A stretch of 16,352 nt of DNA from an uncultured Spirochaetales bacterium (GTDB lineage Bacteria > Spirochaetota > Spirochaetia > Sphaerochaetales > Sphaerochaetaceae), in contig CAKQJZ010000046.1 in assembly GCA_934247875.1 (NCBI GenBank), forward strand, positions 1 to 16,352, in the 5' to 3' direction. Position 1 is the stretch's first letter. Every line of letters starts with the position of its first letter. Shown here one piece after another: positions 6,294 through 13,703 of the stretch. The position numbers and the translations under genes are program-made. The notes under the pieces are model-generated. The model saw nothing but the letters and a program-made list of their open reading frames with translations, did not search any database and had not been told where the DNA came from.

Positions 6294-7214
6294 TCAGCTT
6301 TTAAGCACTCTAATGCCATTTAATAGGAACATCTTATCGATGATGCGATCACTAAAGCCGCTGTCTTTAAGAGCAGAGCGCAGCATATAGATTTTATCAG
6401 GGCCATCTATTTCCAAGTTTCCGCCGATTCCATCAAAGTCTGAGCCGAATGCAAGCACATCTTCACCACCGACTTTATATAAGTGCTCAACATGCTTAAC
6501 CATATCTTCAACGCGGCTGCATCTATGAGGTGTATTCTCTGTAGCCAAGAATGCCCAGCATAGATTAAGTCCTATTACGCCACCTTTATCTGCGATAATC
6601 TTAATCTGATCATCCTTGAGGTTTCTGCTTACATTAGTAATAGCTCTTGCATCTGAATGAGTTGCAATAAAAGGCTTAGTTGCTTTCTCAGCAATAGAAT
6701 AGAAGCCGCCATCATTGAGATGAGACACATCGACAATCATGCCAAGCCTCTCGCACTCAGAAAGTGCTTCATAGCCTTTTTCTTTCAGACCTTTATTCAT
6801 TATTTCAGCATCCTGGCTATTAGGGTAGCCAAGTTCATTTTCATAGTTCCAGATAAAGCCAAAGACTTTGACACCCCACTCTTTAAGAGTCTCTAAGCGC
6901 TCAATCTTACCCTCTATTGCCCCGCCTTCTTCTGTTGTGAGAATAGCATGAAGGCCTGTAGTGAGATTCTCTTTTCCACTATATTGCTCGATACCAGCAT
7001 TATGGATTTCTTCTACAAATCGATCATGGAGTTCATTTACAACAGTCCAGGGCTTACCTTCTTCAAGCGGAGTGTAAAGCGCAAAGCACTGTCCTGTGAT
7101 TCCGCCTTTGATAAGCTTTGCTTTATCAATCATCAAAGAGTTATTCAAAAGAGACTCACCCTCTTTTTTGTTCTTCCAAAGTGCATAGATAGTATCTGAA
7201 TGAAAATCAATCAT
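6294..7214 (-). CDS. Membrane dipeptidase-type metallopeptidase (peptidase M19)
   Basis: This 306-residue protein belongs to the M19 (renal dipeptidase) family of zinc enzymes that cleave dipeptides, including D-amino-acid-containing ones. The expected ligands are present: HSDT with H5 and D7, TTEEGG near E95/E96, DVSHLND with H165, ATHSD with H186, and FGSDFDGIGG near D258. The usual GGVIGLN follows the second His. There is no signal peptide, so it is probably cytoplasmic, as in many bacteria. Its ATG overlaps the stop of the upstream gene by 4 bp, and it is the last gene of a five-gene operon. It may help recycle or degrade peptides released during envelope turnover; that link is inferred. 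Family call firm, substrate unknown. Confidence 0.9.
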   Translation of the reverse strand: MIDFHSDTIYALWKNKKEGESLLNNSLMIDKAKLIKGGITGQCFALYTPLEEGKPWTVVNELHDRFVEEIHNAGIEQYSGKENLTTGLHAILTTEEGGAIEGKIERLETLKEWGVKVFGFIWNYENELGYPNSQDAEIMNKGLKEKGYEALSECERLGMIVDVSHLNDGGFYSIAEKATKPFIATHSDARAITNVSRNLKDDQIKIIADKGGVIGLNLCWAFLATENTPHRCSRVEDMVKHVEHLYKVGGEDVLAFGSDFDGIGGNLEIDGPDKIYMLRSALKDSGFSDRIIDKMFLLNGIRVLKS

Positions 7215-8188
7215 CTTTCTTTTCCTAATAGGAGTCCTATAGACTCTTTAGTATAGTTAAAGCCATATAGCTTTTTGCTCTCAAGTGCTGAGTAGTAGCA
7301 ATACCAAGCCTCATCACTCTCTTTGTAGCGCATATCAACACCTGTGATATATCCACTGGCCCAGCCCTCTTCAGGAGTCTTTTCAATTACAATATCCTTA
7401 GAGAACTCTAAGCCATCTAAACTTGTAGATAGAAGCAGAATAGATTTGCTTCTATTCTCTTCTTCTGAGTAATAATAGGCAATATTAAGTGCTGCAAGTC
7501 CATCAGAGCATGGAATCATCCTTACATTTCCAACTGCAAGATTCCTATACTCACTCTCGCCATCAACACTCCAAATAGCAGCTGATTCAGTGCTATATGG
7601 CCCATCGATATAGTCAGCTTCAGCGACAAGGTAAGACGCAGCTGCATGCTCTTTTGAGTCATATAAAGTTGCATCTCCTGCACCAAAGTACAGTCTGTAT
7701 CGTCCATTCCATTGGACTAAAGAAGGAGAGAAAAGCCTCTCTTTTCCACCTCTGTAACTTGCTTTCTTTATCTCTCTGCTATCGAGAATCAGCTTAGGTT
7801 CTGACCAAAGAGAAAGGTCTGTAGATGATGTAAGCATGATTCTTGAGAAATCACTCTTTTCTTCGCTTTTCTTGGCAAAATGCTTTTTATGATGTGTCTC
7901 ATATAAAAGGTAATAAGTGCTCCCTTCTTTATAGATGAAAGAATAGTGAGCATGAGGAAATACCAAGTGAGCTTTCTCCCAATCTAAACCTGATGTAGAG
8001 CTGTAGTGCTCAAGCCCTAAAGCTGAGTCAGCAAATAGGTGCCATAGTCCATCAGGAGACTCCTCTGGAAGTAGAAATGATGGGTGGGACAAGCGTGGAA
8101 AGAGCTGCTTCTTCGAGTAGCATATTGGCTCATCATTATATGAATACCAATAGCTATTGAGAATCTTAGAGAGAGCCTGGTAGCGCAA
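7211..8188 (-). CDS. Beta-propeller glycosidase-like protein (GH32/GH43 fold)
   Basis: This 325-residue protein has no signal peptide. It has the repeating blade signature of five-bladed propeller glycosidases: HPSFLLPEESPDGLWHLFAD (35-54), SSTSGLDWEKA (63-73), TSSTDLSLWSEPK (120-132), RLFSPSLVQWNGRYRLYFGA (151-170), and STSLDGLEFSKD (254-265). I cannot securely place the three catalytic acids of GH43, so activity on a glycan is likely but not shown. It starts 2 nt after the stop of the 98-residue membrane protein and overlaps the dipeptidase start by 4 bp, so it is translated with lspA and its neighbours. Cytoplasmic location suggests action on imported or recycled saccharides. Fold call moderate, function weak. 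Confidence 0.6.
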   Translation of the reverse strand: MRYQALSKILNSYWYSYNDEPICYSKKQLFPRLSHPSFLLPEESPDGLWHLFADSALGLEHYSSTSGLDWEKAHLVFPHAHYSFIYKEGSTYYLLYETHHKKHFAKKSEEKSDFSRIMLTSSTDLSLWSEPKLILDSREIKKASYRGGKERLFSPSLVQWNGRYRLYFGAGDATLYDSKEHAAASYLVAEADYIDGPYSTESAAIWSVDGESEYRNLAVGNVRMIPCSDGLAALNIAYYYSEEENRSKSILLLSTSLDGLEFSKDIVIEKTPEEGWASGYITGVDMRYKESDEAWYCYYSALESKKLYGFNYTKESIGLLLGKER

Positions 8189-8190
8189 TT

Positions 8191-8487
8191 CTACTCTTCT
8201 CCGCTCTTCTTTCTCTTATTCTTAGGAGAAAAGAATGGATAGATCTTATTCTCAAGATCGAATTTATTGACTGCAACTTTAATCAGTGCATTATAAATCA
8301 GGAATGTTGCACCAATAGATACTACAAAGACTAAAAGTGTCAAAAAACCTGTAAGAGAAGTATCTGGATGACTACTCATAAACAGACCTAGAAGCACAAA
8401 GCCTAAGATGAAAAATACAGTTAAAAGCAACAGGTTCAGAAGCGTTGCAATCAACATGAAAACGATTGTATAACCTTTCTTGTTCAT
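8191..8487 (-). CDS. Small two-helix membrane protein adjacent to lspA
   Basis: This 98-residue protein has two predicted membrane helices (about 7-36 and 46-66) and a basic cytoplasmic tail (KNKRKKSGEE). A gene of this kind next to lspA is seen in treponemes, where it is sometimes labelled 'leader peptide processing enzyme'. I know of no biochemical proof for that name, and no catalytic motif is visible. It overlaps the lspA stop by 4 bp (ATGA). Tight coupling suggests a part in lipoprotein maturation or membrane assembly, by inference only. It is also a lineage marker supporting a spirochaete source. Confidence 0.7.
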   Translation of the reverse strand: MNKKGYTIVFMLIATLLNLLLLTVFFILGFVLLGLFMSSHPDTSLTGFLTLLVFVVSIGATFLIYNALIKVAVNKFDLENKIYPFFSPKNKRKKSGEE

Positions 8488-8993
8488 TTTTTCTTCCTTT
8501 CAGAGGCTATAATAGCCACCAACAATAATATAATAGAAATGACGACAGAGGCATCAGCTAAATTGTAAGTTGGCCATCTATCCATCCCCATAAAGCCATA
8601 AGTTGCTGTACTGATCCAGTCTACAACTCTCAAATGCCTGAATACCCTGTCTATGATATTTCCAATTCCGCCACCGAGTATACCAGCAAGGCACCAGCGC
8701 TCAAAGTAGCTGATCTCGCTATCAAAGCGAGCTGCACTGACTGCATAGCCAAGCATGGCCATGATAACAATAGGTGCAAGTATGAATAGAACATATTTCA
8801 CTGCAAGCGGGAGTCCATAGCCTAAAGAGAAAGCAACAGCATCATTTCTTACATGAACAATCCAAAGAAAGTCATTGAGGCATCTAAGAGCAATAGAATT
8901 CTCACTTATAGTGCCCACTATGATTGCTTTAGTAATCTGATCCAAGATAATGATAGCTATTGATAATGAATATGGTAGATATCGCTTTTTCAA
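8484..8993 (-). CDS. lspA: Lipoprotein signal peptidase (signal peptidase II)
   Basis: This 169-residue inner-membrane aspartic protease removes the signal peptide from prolipoproteins after lipidation. Four membrane helices are apparent. Family motifs are DQITK (18-22), VRNDAVAFSLG (48-58, the usual N-x-G-A-A-F region), GGGIGNIIDR (107-116) with catalytic Asp115, VVDW (123-126), and YNLADASV (143-150) with catalytic Asp147. Compared with E. coli, about a dozen extra residues lie between VVDW and the second Asp, including a G-F-M-G-M-D-R-W segment. Similar insertions occur in treponemal LspA proteins. It overlaps both neighbours by 4 bp, so its expression is translationally coupled to the Nif3-like gene. 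Confident. Confidence 0.95.
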   Translation of the reverse strand: MKKRYLPYSLSIAIIILDQITKAIIVGTISENSIALRCLNDFLWIVHVRNDAVAFSLGYGLPLAVKYVLFILAPIVIMAMLGYAVSAARFDSEISYFERWCLAGILGGGIGNIIDRVFRHLRVVDWISTATYGFMGMDRWPTYNLADASVVISIILLLVAIIASERKKK

Positions 8994-9742
8994 AGTCCAC
9001 TCTCCGCATCAATGAAAATAGAATCAATACCAAGCTTCTTCTCTGTCATTGCTTTAAGCGCCATAACGCCAAAGACTTCGCTTCTGTAGTGACCACCTGC
9101 AATGAGTGAGATACCAGACTCTTTTGCGTATGCATAGTCCTGATGCAAGAACTCGCCTGTGATATATAAATCAAGATTCTCGCTTATAGCATCCTTTACA
9201 TCCTCACTGCCGCCGCCAGATATTATCCCAACGCTTGAGCACTTCTCTTTTTTGCCTTTGATGAAGAATGTCTCATCAAGCGGAAATGATAGAAGCCGAG
9301 ATACTTCTTCAAGAGTCATAGGAAATGGGAGATTGCCTTTGATTCCTATATAGCGGCCTTTGCAAAAACCAAATGGGTCCCACTCTTTCATTCCAAGCTT
9401 AAGCGCCATCTGAGCATTGTTGCCATATAACGAATGAGCATCGAGTGGAAGATGAGATGCAAATAAGAATAGATTATTATCCAGTGCGCATTTGACTCTG
9501 TTTCTATGGATTCCGCTTATAGCTATAGGCTCGCCCCAGAATAGGCCATGGTGAACAACTAGGATATCTGCATTTTCTTCTGCAGCTTTAGATATCGTCT
9601 CATATGTAGCATCTACTGCAAAAGCAGCACGCTTAAGCTCTCTATCCTCACCTTCTATCTGTATTCCATTCAAAGAAAAGTCATTGAATTCTGATAGCTC
9701 TAACAGATTTGATAAATAATCTGCATATTCTTTTACTGTCAT
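8990..9742 (-). CDS. Nif3-like dinuclear metal-centre protein
   Basis: This 250-residue protein has typical family length. Signature segments are SLNGIQIEG (23-31), VVHHGLFWGEP (62-72) with metal-binding His64/His65, ASHLPLDAHS (95-104) with Asp101, and AGGHYRSEVFGV (215-226) with His218 and Glu222. Members form toroidal hexamers with two metals per subunit. Their biochemical role is debated; GTP cyclohydrolase I type 2 annotations are unreliable. It heads the five-gene operon and its TGA overlaps the lspA ATG. There is no Shine-Dalgarno; a possible -10 box (TACACT at 9750-9755) lies 7 nt before ATG, so the message may be leaderless. Family certain, role open. Confidence 0.92.
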   Translation of the reverse strand: MTVKEYADYLSNLLELSEFNDFSLNGIQIEGEDRELKRAAFAVDATYETISKAAEENADILVVHHGLFWGEPIAISGIHRNRVKCALDNNLFLFASHLPLDAHSLYGNNAQMALKLGMKEWDPFGFCKGRYIGIKGNLPFPMTLEEVSRLLSFPLDETFFIKGKKEKCSSVGIISGGGSEDVKDAISENLDLYITGEFLHQDYAYAKESGISLIAGGHYRSEVFGVMALKAMTEKKLGIDSIFIDAESGL

Positions 9743-9760
9743 GAGAAAAAGTGTAATTCA

Positions 9761-9790
9761 TTGACAGGAATTATTCCACAGTTCTAATAT
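9761..9790 (+). promoter_or_regulatory. Strong sigma-70-type promoter of the Lon-like gene
   Basis: There is a consensus -35 TTGACA (9761-9766), an 18-nt spacer and a -10 TAATAT (9785-9790). The ATG starts at 9797, only 6 nt after the -10, so transcription should begin at or very near the start codon. The spacer contains a perfect 11-nt inverted repeat GGAATTATTCC (9767-9777), well placed for a repressor. The opposing gene starts in the same 54-bp gap. Confidence 0.8.
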
Positions 9791-9796
9791 TGACTC

Positions 9797-11686
9797 ATGC
9801 TGAAAGAAATCAAATGCGATGATATACATTTAAGCTATCAGAATTTAGATATAACAAACGTTAAAGAAGGCACAGATATCGTAGGACAAGAGCGTGCAAT
9901 AGAGCTCTTGCGTCTTGGCCTTTCAGTCAATAGAAGCGGTTATAATATATTCCTCTCAGGTGAAGAAGGATCTGGAAGATTGACTGCTGTCAAAAATGAG
10001 ATAAAGCGTATTGAGAATGATATAGACTCACTATATGACGCAGCTTATGTCTACTCTCAGGCTCATCCTGATTGCCCTGCTTGCCTGCGCTTCAAGCGTG
10101 GCATGGCACGTGAATTCCAGAAAGATCTACATCTTTTAAGAGATAAGGAGCTTAGCGCTGAAGAGATAAGCGCTAAATGGAATGACAGCGCTATTACTAA
10201 CTTTCTCAGGCACTTAGATGGAGTAGAGTCAGAACTAGCTTATGAAATCAACATAGTGCTCGATAGATCAAACGCAACAAGACGGCCGCTGGTTATTGAG
10301 ACACACCCATCAAAGGAATCTTTATTTGGCTTCATCGATAGCAAGAAAGAGAACCATATGGGCATACATATCGGCTCGTACCAAGAAGCAGCAGGTGGCT
10401 TCTTAGTATTAAATGGCGAAGAGCTTGTCAAAGATGAAGAGCTATTTTCAAAGCTGAAACGCTACCTTGAGATGACTCATAGAGCACTGACAAGCACTGC
10501 AGTAAAGGGCGAGATGCTCTCATCTCTCCGTCCATCTCCTATTCCAATGCTCACTAAAGTCATTTTGATTGGCAATGAGGATCTCTATGACAAATTAAGC
10601 GATGAAGATAAAGAGTTCTTGCGCTTCTTTAAGATATCACCAGAGTTCGACTACTCTATGGATGCAACAGAAGAAAACATCTTCGGTACAATCTCATACC
10701 TCAAAGAGGCAGCTAAAGAGCTTCCTCTTAAGATAGCTGACTCAGCATATAAAGAAGTGCTGAGATTCTCTTCTTTTGTAGCTGAAGACAGAAACAAGCT
10801 GACAACAGAACTCAGAATACTATCAGATCTGATTGAAGAGGCAGTAATACTTGGGCTTTCAAATAAAGAAGAAATCATTACAGACAGATCAATCAGAAAT
10901 GCACTTGAAAAGCGTGACTGGTATGGCTCTATGGCAGAAGACCATATCAACGATGAGATTGAGAATGGCGTAATGGTAATGAATCTCAAAGGAAAGCGTG
11001 TTGGTGTAGTAAATGGACTTGCTGTAATGGATAGAGGACTGACTTCATTCGGAACTCCTACTGTTATTTCTGCCAGAGTAGCTCCTGGAACAGAAGGGAT
11101 AGTGAATATCGAGCATGAAGCAGGACTATCTGGCGGCATCCACGATAAAGGCGTCATGATTCTTGAAGGCTATCTAAGAGGCCAGTATGCTCGCTCATTC
11201 CCTCTCTCGCTATATGCAGGCATGTGCTTTGAGCAAAGCTATGGCGAAGTTGATGGAGACAGCGCATCTTCAGCAGAGCTATATGCACTTCTATCTGCTA
11301 TTGGAAATATCCCACTCAGACAAGATATCGCAGTAACTGGATCTGTAAATCAGATGGGAGAACTTCAGCCTGTTGGTGGAATCAACGAAAAGATCCAAGG
11401 CTTTTATAATGCATGTTCGCGTTTGGGCCTCACAGGCACACAGGGCGTTATAATACCGCAGCAGAATCTATCTTCATTGATACTTCCATATAATGTTGAA
11501 GAAGCAATTGAGCGCGGTGAATTCCATATCTATGCTATCTCTGACATACATGAAGGCTTAGAGCTTCTTACAGGCCTCAAAGGCGGAGAGCGCGATAGAC
11601 GTGGCATATTCCCACAAGGTACATATAACAGAGCTATCGAAGATTCACTTAAGGCACTTTGCCATAATAGCCAGAAGCAGAACTGA
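9797..11686 (+). CDS. Lon-like ATP-dependent protease (LonB/AAA_32 type)
   Basis: This 629-residue protein lacks the N-terminal substrate domain of classical Lon. The ATPase part opens with IVGQERAIELLRLGL (28-42) and a P-loop SGEEGSGRLTAV (54-65), in which Arg replaces the usual Lys; GxGR is common in this subfamily. A long insertion (about 70-240) is coiled-coil rich. GGFLVLNGEEL (200-210) is the Walker B region. The C-terminal Lon protease domain carries the Ser-Lys dyad: VDGDSASSAEL with Ser489 and VGGINEKIQG with Lys532. It is expected to degrade damaged or regulatory proteins in the cytoplasm. It is monocistronic, divergent from the Nif3-lspA operon, and its start has no Shine-Dalgarno. 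Confident of family. Confidence 0.92.
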   Translation: MLKEIKCDDIHLSYQNLDITNVKEGTDIVGQERAIELLRLGLSVNRSGYNIFLSGEEGSGRLTAVKNEIKRIENDIDSLYDAAYVYSQAHPDCPACLRFKRGMAREFQKDLHLLRDKELSAEEISAKWNDSAITNFLRHLDGVESELAYEINIVLDRSNATRRPLVIETHPSKESLFGFIDSKKENHMGIHIGSYQEAAGGFLVLNGEELVKDEELFSKLKRYLEMTHRALTSTAVKGEMLSSLRPSPIPMLTKVILIGNEDLYDKLSDEDKEFLRFFKISPEFDYSMDATEENIFGTISYLKEAAKELPLKIADSAYKEVLRFSSFVAEDRNKLTTELRILSDLIEEAVILGLSNKEEIITDRSIRNALEKRDWYGSMAEDHINDEIENGVMVMNLKGKRVGVVNGLAVMDRGLTSFGTPTVISARVAPGTEGIVNIEHEAGLSGGIHDKGVMILEGYLRGQYARSFPLSLYAGMCFEQSYGEVDGDSASSAELYALLSAIGNIPLRQDIAVTGSVNQMGELQPVGGINEKIQGFYNACSRLGLTGTQGVIIPQQNLSSLILPYNVEEAIERGEFHIYAISDIHEGLELLTGLKGGERDRRGIFPQGTYNRAIEDSLKALCHNSQKQN

Positions 11687-11695
11687 AAAAGATGA

Positions 11696-11718
11696 GGCTG
11701 CAACGATAGCTTGCAGCC
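11696..11718. terminator. Terminator hairpin between convergent genes
   Basis: An 8-bp perfect stem, GGCTGCAA and TTGCAGCC, has a 7-nt loop. It lies 10 nt after the Lon-like stop and 46 nt beyond the flavodoxin stop. A-runs lie on the plus strand on both sides; on the minus strand TCATCTTTTTC follows. It could act in both directions, better on the minus strand. Confidence 0.6.
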
Positions 11719-11764
11719 CCAAAAACCACAGAAAGAATTCAAAATATTCTAAGGAGTGAGTGAA

Positions 11765-12184
11765 CTATTCTACCAAGGCACCTCCTAGATTCTTTAATTC
11801 ATTAACAGCTGTATCATCTGGTTCGCCATTAGCGATAACTGTTCCAACTACTTTAGCGCCATCTGCTTCTGTTCTTGATTCCCACTCTCGCATCCACTCA
11901 CCATCTCCCCAGCCATAAGAGCCGAATAGAGCGACTTTCTTACCTGAGAGCGATGATTCGACTTGAGAGAACATAGGTTCAAACTCATCTTCTTCAAGCA
12001 CTTCAGACCCCATTGCAGGGCATCCAAAAGCAAGAGCATCATAAGCGCTTACTGATTGAGCATTGAATGATGATGCGCTTATTAGCTCTGCTTCGTTTCC
12101 GTTTTCTTTAATAGCAGACTGTAAAATCTCTGCCATAGCCTCTGTATTTCCTGTACCAGACCAGAATACAATTGCAACCTTCAT
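11765..12184 (-). CDS. Short-chain flavodoxin
   Basis: This 139-residue electron carrier has an FMN phosphate-binding loop WSGTGNT (8-14), a second flavin loop around CPAMGSE (55-61), and GSYGWGDGEWM (88-98), typical of flavodoxins of anaerobes. It is a low-potential carrier that can replace ferredoxin when iron is scarce. A ribosome site GGAGGG sits 5-6 nt before ATG and overlaps the end of the upstream DUF3793 gene, which stops 11 nt away, so the two form an operon. The pair is commonly found near iron-response genes in gut anaerobes, suggesting iron-limitation control; no Fur box is evident. Confident. Confidence 0.93.
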   Translation of the reverse strand: MKVAIVFWSGTGNTEAMAEILQSAIKENGNEAELISASSFNAQSVSAYDALAFGCPAMGSEVLEEDEFEPMFSQVESSLSGKKVALFGSYGWGDGEWMREWESRTEADGAKVVGTVIANGEPDDTAVNELKNLGGALVE

Positions 12185-12195
12185 ATATCCCTCCG

Positions 12196-12747
12196 CTATG
12201 CAATAGCGATCAAATCGATCAGCTTTGCACCATTTCTATATTTTTCAAGGTTTATCGCCGTGCACTTAGAGTACTCTGAGAAGAGGCTTTTAGCTCTCAC
12301 TTCATCGCTATATACTTTGAAGTAGCCTTTGCACTTATACTCCATTGCATTCTTTTCAATAAACCCCTTCACATCCTCTGGAGGATAGCCAAGGAAGAGC
12401 CCTATTTCATGTGGAATTGAAGGACAGCTCTCAACATGCGCTTTAAGCTCTTCTACTCCATCCTCAAGAGATGCAAAGTCATATCCTTTGCTTTTCAAAA
12501 GCTCATTGGCTATAGGAGTTCTAAGCGCTTTGAAAAGCATTTCAGGACGATAGATATAGACTAGAGCATTGGGGCATCTGTAGCGTAAAAGCATGACTTC
12601 AAGCCCAAAAGGCTTCACTTTATCACTTAAGCTCTCAGTATCTTCCAGCGCTTCGCTTTTGGTGGTAAAAGGCGTGGAGAACATAGCTGCGCATTTAATA
12701 CCTGCAAGTGTCGGTGAACAGTGCTGTATAACCTGCTCTTCGCTCAT
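12196..12747 (-). CDS. DUF3793 family protein
   Basis: This 183-residue, Cys-containing soluble protein is recognised as DUF3793 by HCSPTLAGIKCA (9-20), a central LLRYRCPNALVYIYRP (53-68), PHEIGLFLGYPPEDVKGFI (112-130) and GYFKVYSDE (141-149). Molecular function is unknown. The family is repeatedly found beside flavodoxin and AraC regulator genes, as here, and is presumed to act in iron- or redox-related metabolism. A strong ribosome site (AGGAGG, 5 nt before ATG) partly overlaps one arm of an inverted repeat (12757-12773), so start access could be sensitive to structure or binding there. Family call strong, function unknown. Confidence 0.85.
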   Translation of the reverse strand: MSEEQVIQHCSPTLAGIKCAAMFSTPFTTKSEALEDTESLSDKVKPFGLEVMLLRYRCPNALVYIYRPEMLFKALRTPIANELLKSKGYDFASLEDGVEELKAHVESCPSIPHEIGLFLGYPPEDVKGFIEKNAMEYKCKGYFKVYSDEVRAKSLFSEYSKCTAINLEKYRNGAKLIDLIAIA

Positions 12748-12756
12748 TTCAGCCTC

Positions 12757-12773
12757 CTCTAATCTGATTAGAG
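12757..12773. promoter_or_regulatory. Inverted repeat at the DUF3793 ribosome site
   Basis: CTCTAATCTGATTAGAG has 8-bp perfect arms around one base. On the minus strand it immediately precedes and touches the AGGAGG of the DUF3793 gene. It could be an operator, or an RNA hairpin masking the ribosome site. Confidence 0.5.
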
Positions 12774-12783
12774 AATAACTGAA

Positions 12784-12797
12784 TTAGTCATGACTAA
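12784..12797. promoter_or_regulatory. Perfect 14-bp palindrome upstream of the DUF3793-flavodoxin operon
   Basis: TTAGTCATGACTAA is a perfect palindrome 37 bp upstream of the DUF3793 start. It is a likely operator for a dimeric regulator. A shorter palindrome, TCTGATCAGA (12802-12811), lies next to it over the end of the AraC gene. Confidence 0.5.
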
Positions 12798-12806
12798 CTA
12801 CTCTGA

Positions 12807-13676
12807 TCAGACACTGTTTGGCTCTGAAAAGACATTTCTGTATTCGCTAGGGCTATAGCCAAGCACAGACTTGAAAGCAGATGCGAACTTCGAGCCGTTC
12901 TCATAGCCGAACTCTGAAGCGATAGAGAGGATATTATCATCGCTCTCTCTTATTCGCTTTGCAGCTTCCTCCATACGTACTTTCTTTGAAAAGCCATAAA
13001 GCGGAATGCCATATACCTTGCGAAATGCATTCTTTATAGCAGTTGGAGATGATGAGAACATACGAGATAACGTCTCAAGCGTCACACGCTCTTCAAGATG
13101 CGACGATAAGTACGATGAGATGCTATTAGCTATCTCAACTTCGCGTTTGGACGCTGTGCTATACATATCTTTTGTCTCTTTGAAAAGCGATAAGAACAAT
13201 AACAGCTCCAATATCTTGACTTTGTAATATGCAATTCTGAACTGATCGTCTTTATCATAAAGCTCAGAAAAGAGATGCGTTATATGCTCATCAGAGCGGG
13301 CTATATATGGCTTATTATCTGGAGAGAAACGAGCTGCTATCTCGCTTGGCTTAACGCTGACTTCTTCTAGTATGCATGAAAAGCACTTAGGTGCTCTATC
13401 TAAGTCAAACACAATCATAAGCCCATGGAAATGTGAGAGCGGAAACGAGAGATTTGAGCTTTCGTCTCTCTTTGCGCTTATCGAGATATCACCAGAAGTG
13501 AGAAAGTAGAATGTGCTGTCACTCTCCCACTCGGCTCTTCCTTCAAGAGAGTGGATTATCTCAAGAAAGTGTCCATTCTTTCCATCCATTTGGCATGAAG
13601 AAGAATGCGCATTTATGAATTTGATTGTCACTCCTGAAAATACTTCATAGGACTCAATATCTAGTGGTTTTTCCAT
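12807..13676 (-). CDS. AraC-family transcriptional regulator
   Basis: This 289-residue protein has an N-terminal cupin-like sensor region (about 15-110) and a C-terminal double helix-turn-helix (about 185-283). First HTH: TLETLSRMFSSSPTAIKNAF (199-218). Second: ILSIASEFGYENGSKFASAF (249-268), followed by the family hallmark GYSPSEYR (273-280). The flavodoxin operon starts 59 bp downstream on the same strand, and the gap is full of palindromes, so this protein probably controls it, perhaps in response to iron or siderophore status. There is no Shine-Dalgarno; instead an inverted repeat (13677-13694) abuts the ATG, allowing autoregulation. The ligand is unknown. Confidence 0.9.
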   Translation of the reverse strand: MEKPLDIESYEVFSGVTIKFINAHSSSCQMDGKNGHFLEIIHSLEGRAEWESDSTFYFLTSGDISISAKRDESSNLSFPLSHFHGLMIVFDLDRAPKCFSCILEEVSVKPSEIAARFSPDNKPYIARSDEHITHLFSELYDKDDQFRIAYYKVKILELLLFLSLFKETKDMYSTASKREVEIANSISSYLSSHLEERVTLETLSRMFSSSPTAIKNAFRKVYGIPLYGFSKKVRMEEAAKRIRESDDNILSIASEFGYENGSKFASAFKSVLGYSPSEYRNVFSEPNSV

Positions 13677-13694
13677 GGTTAGCTTAGTCTAACC
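13677..13694. promoter_or_regulatory. Inverted repeat abutting the AraC start codon
   Basis: GGTTAG and CTAACC arms flank a 6-nt centre, directly before the ATG where a ribosome site would be expected. The GTTAG half-site recurs in the palindrome at 12784-12797, suggesting one regulator for both. Confidence 0.45.
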
Positions 13695-13703
13695 AGTACC
13701 ACT

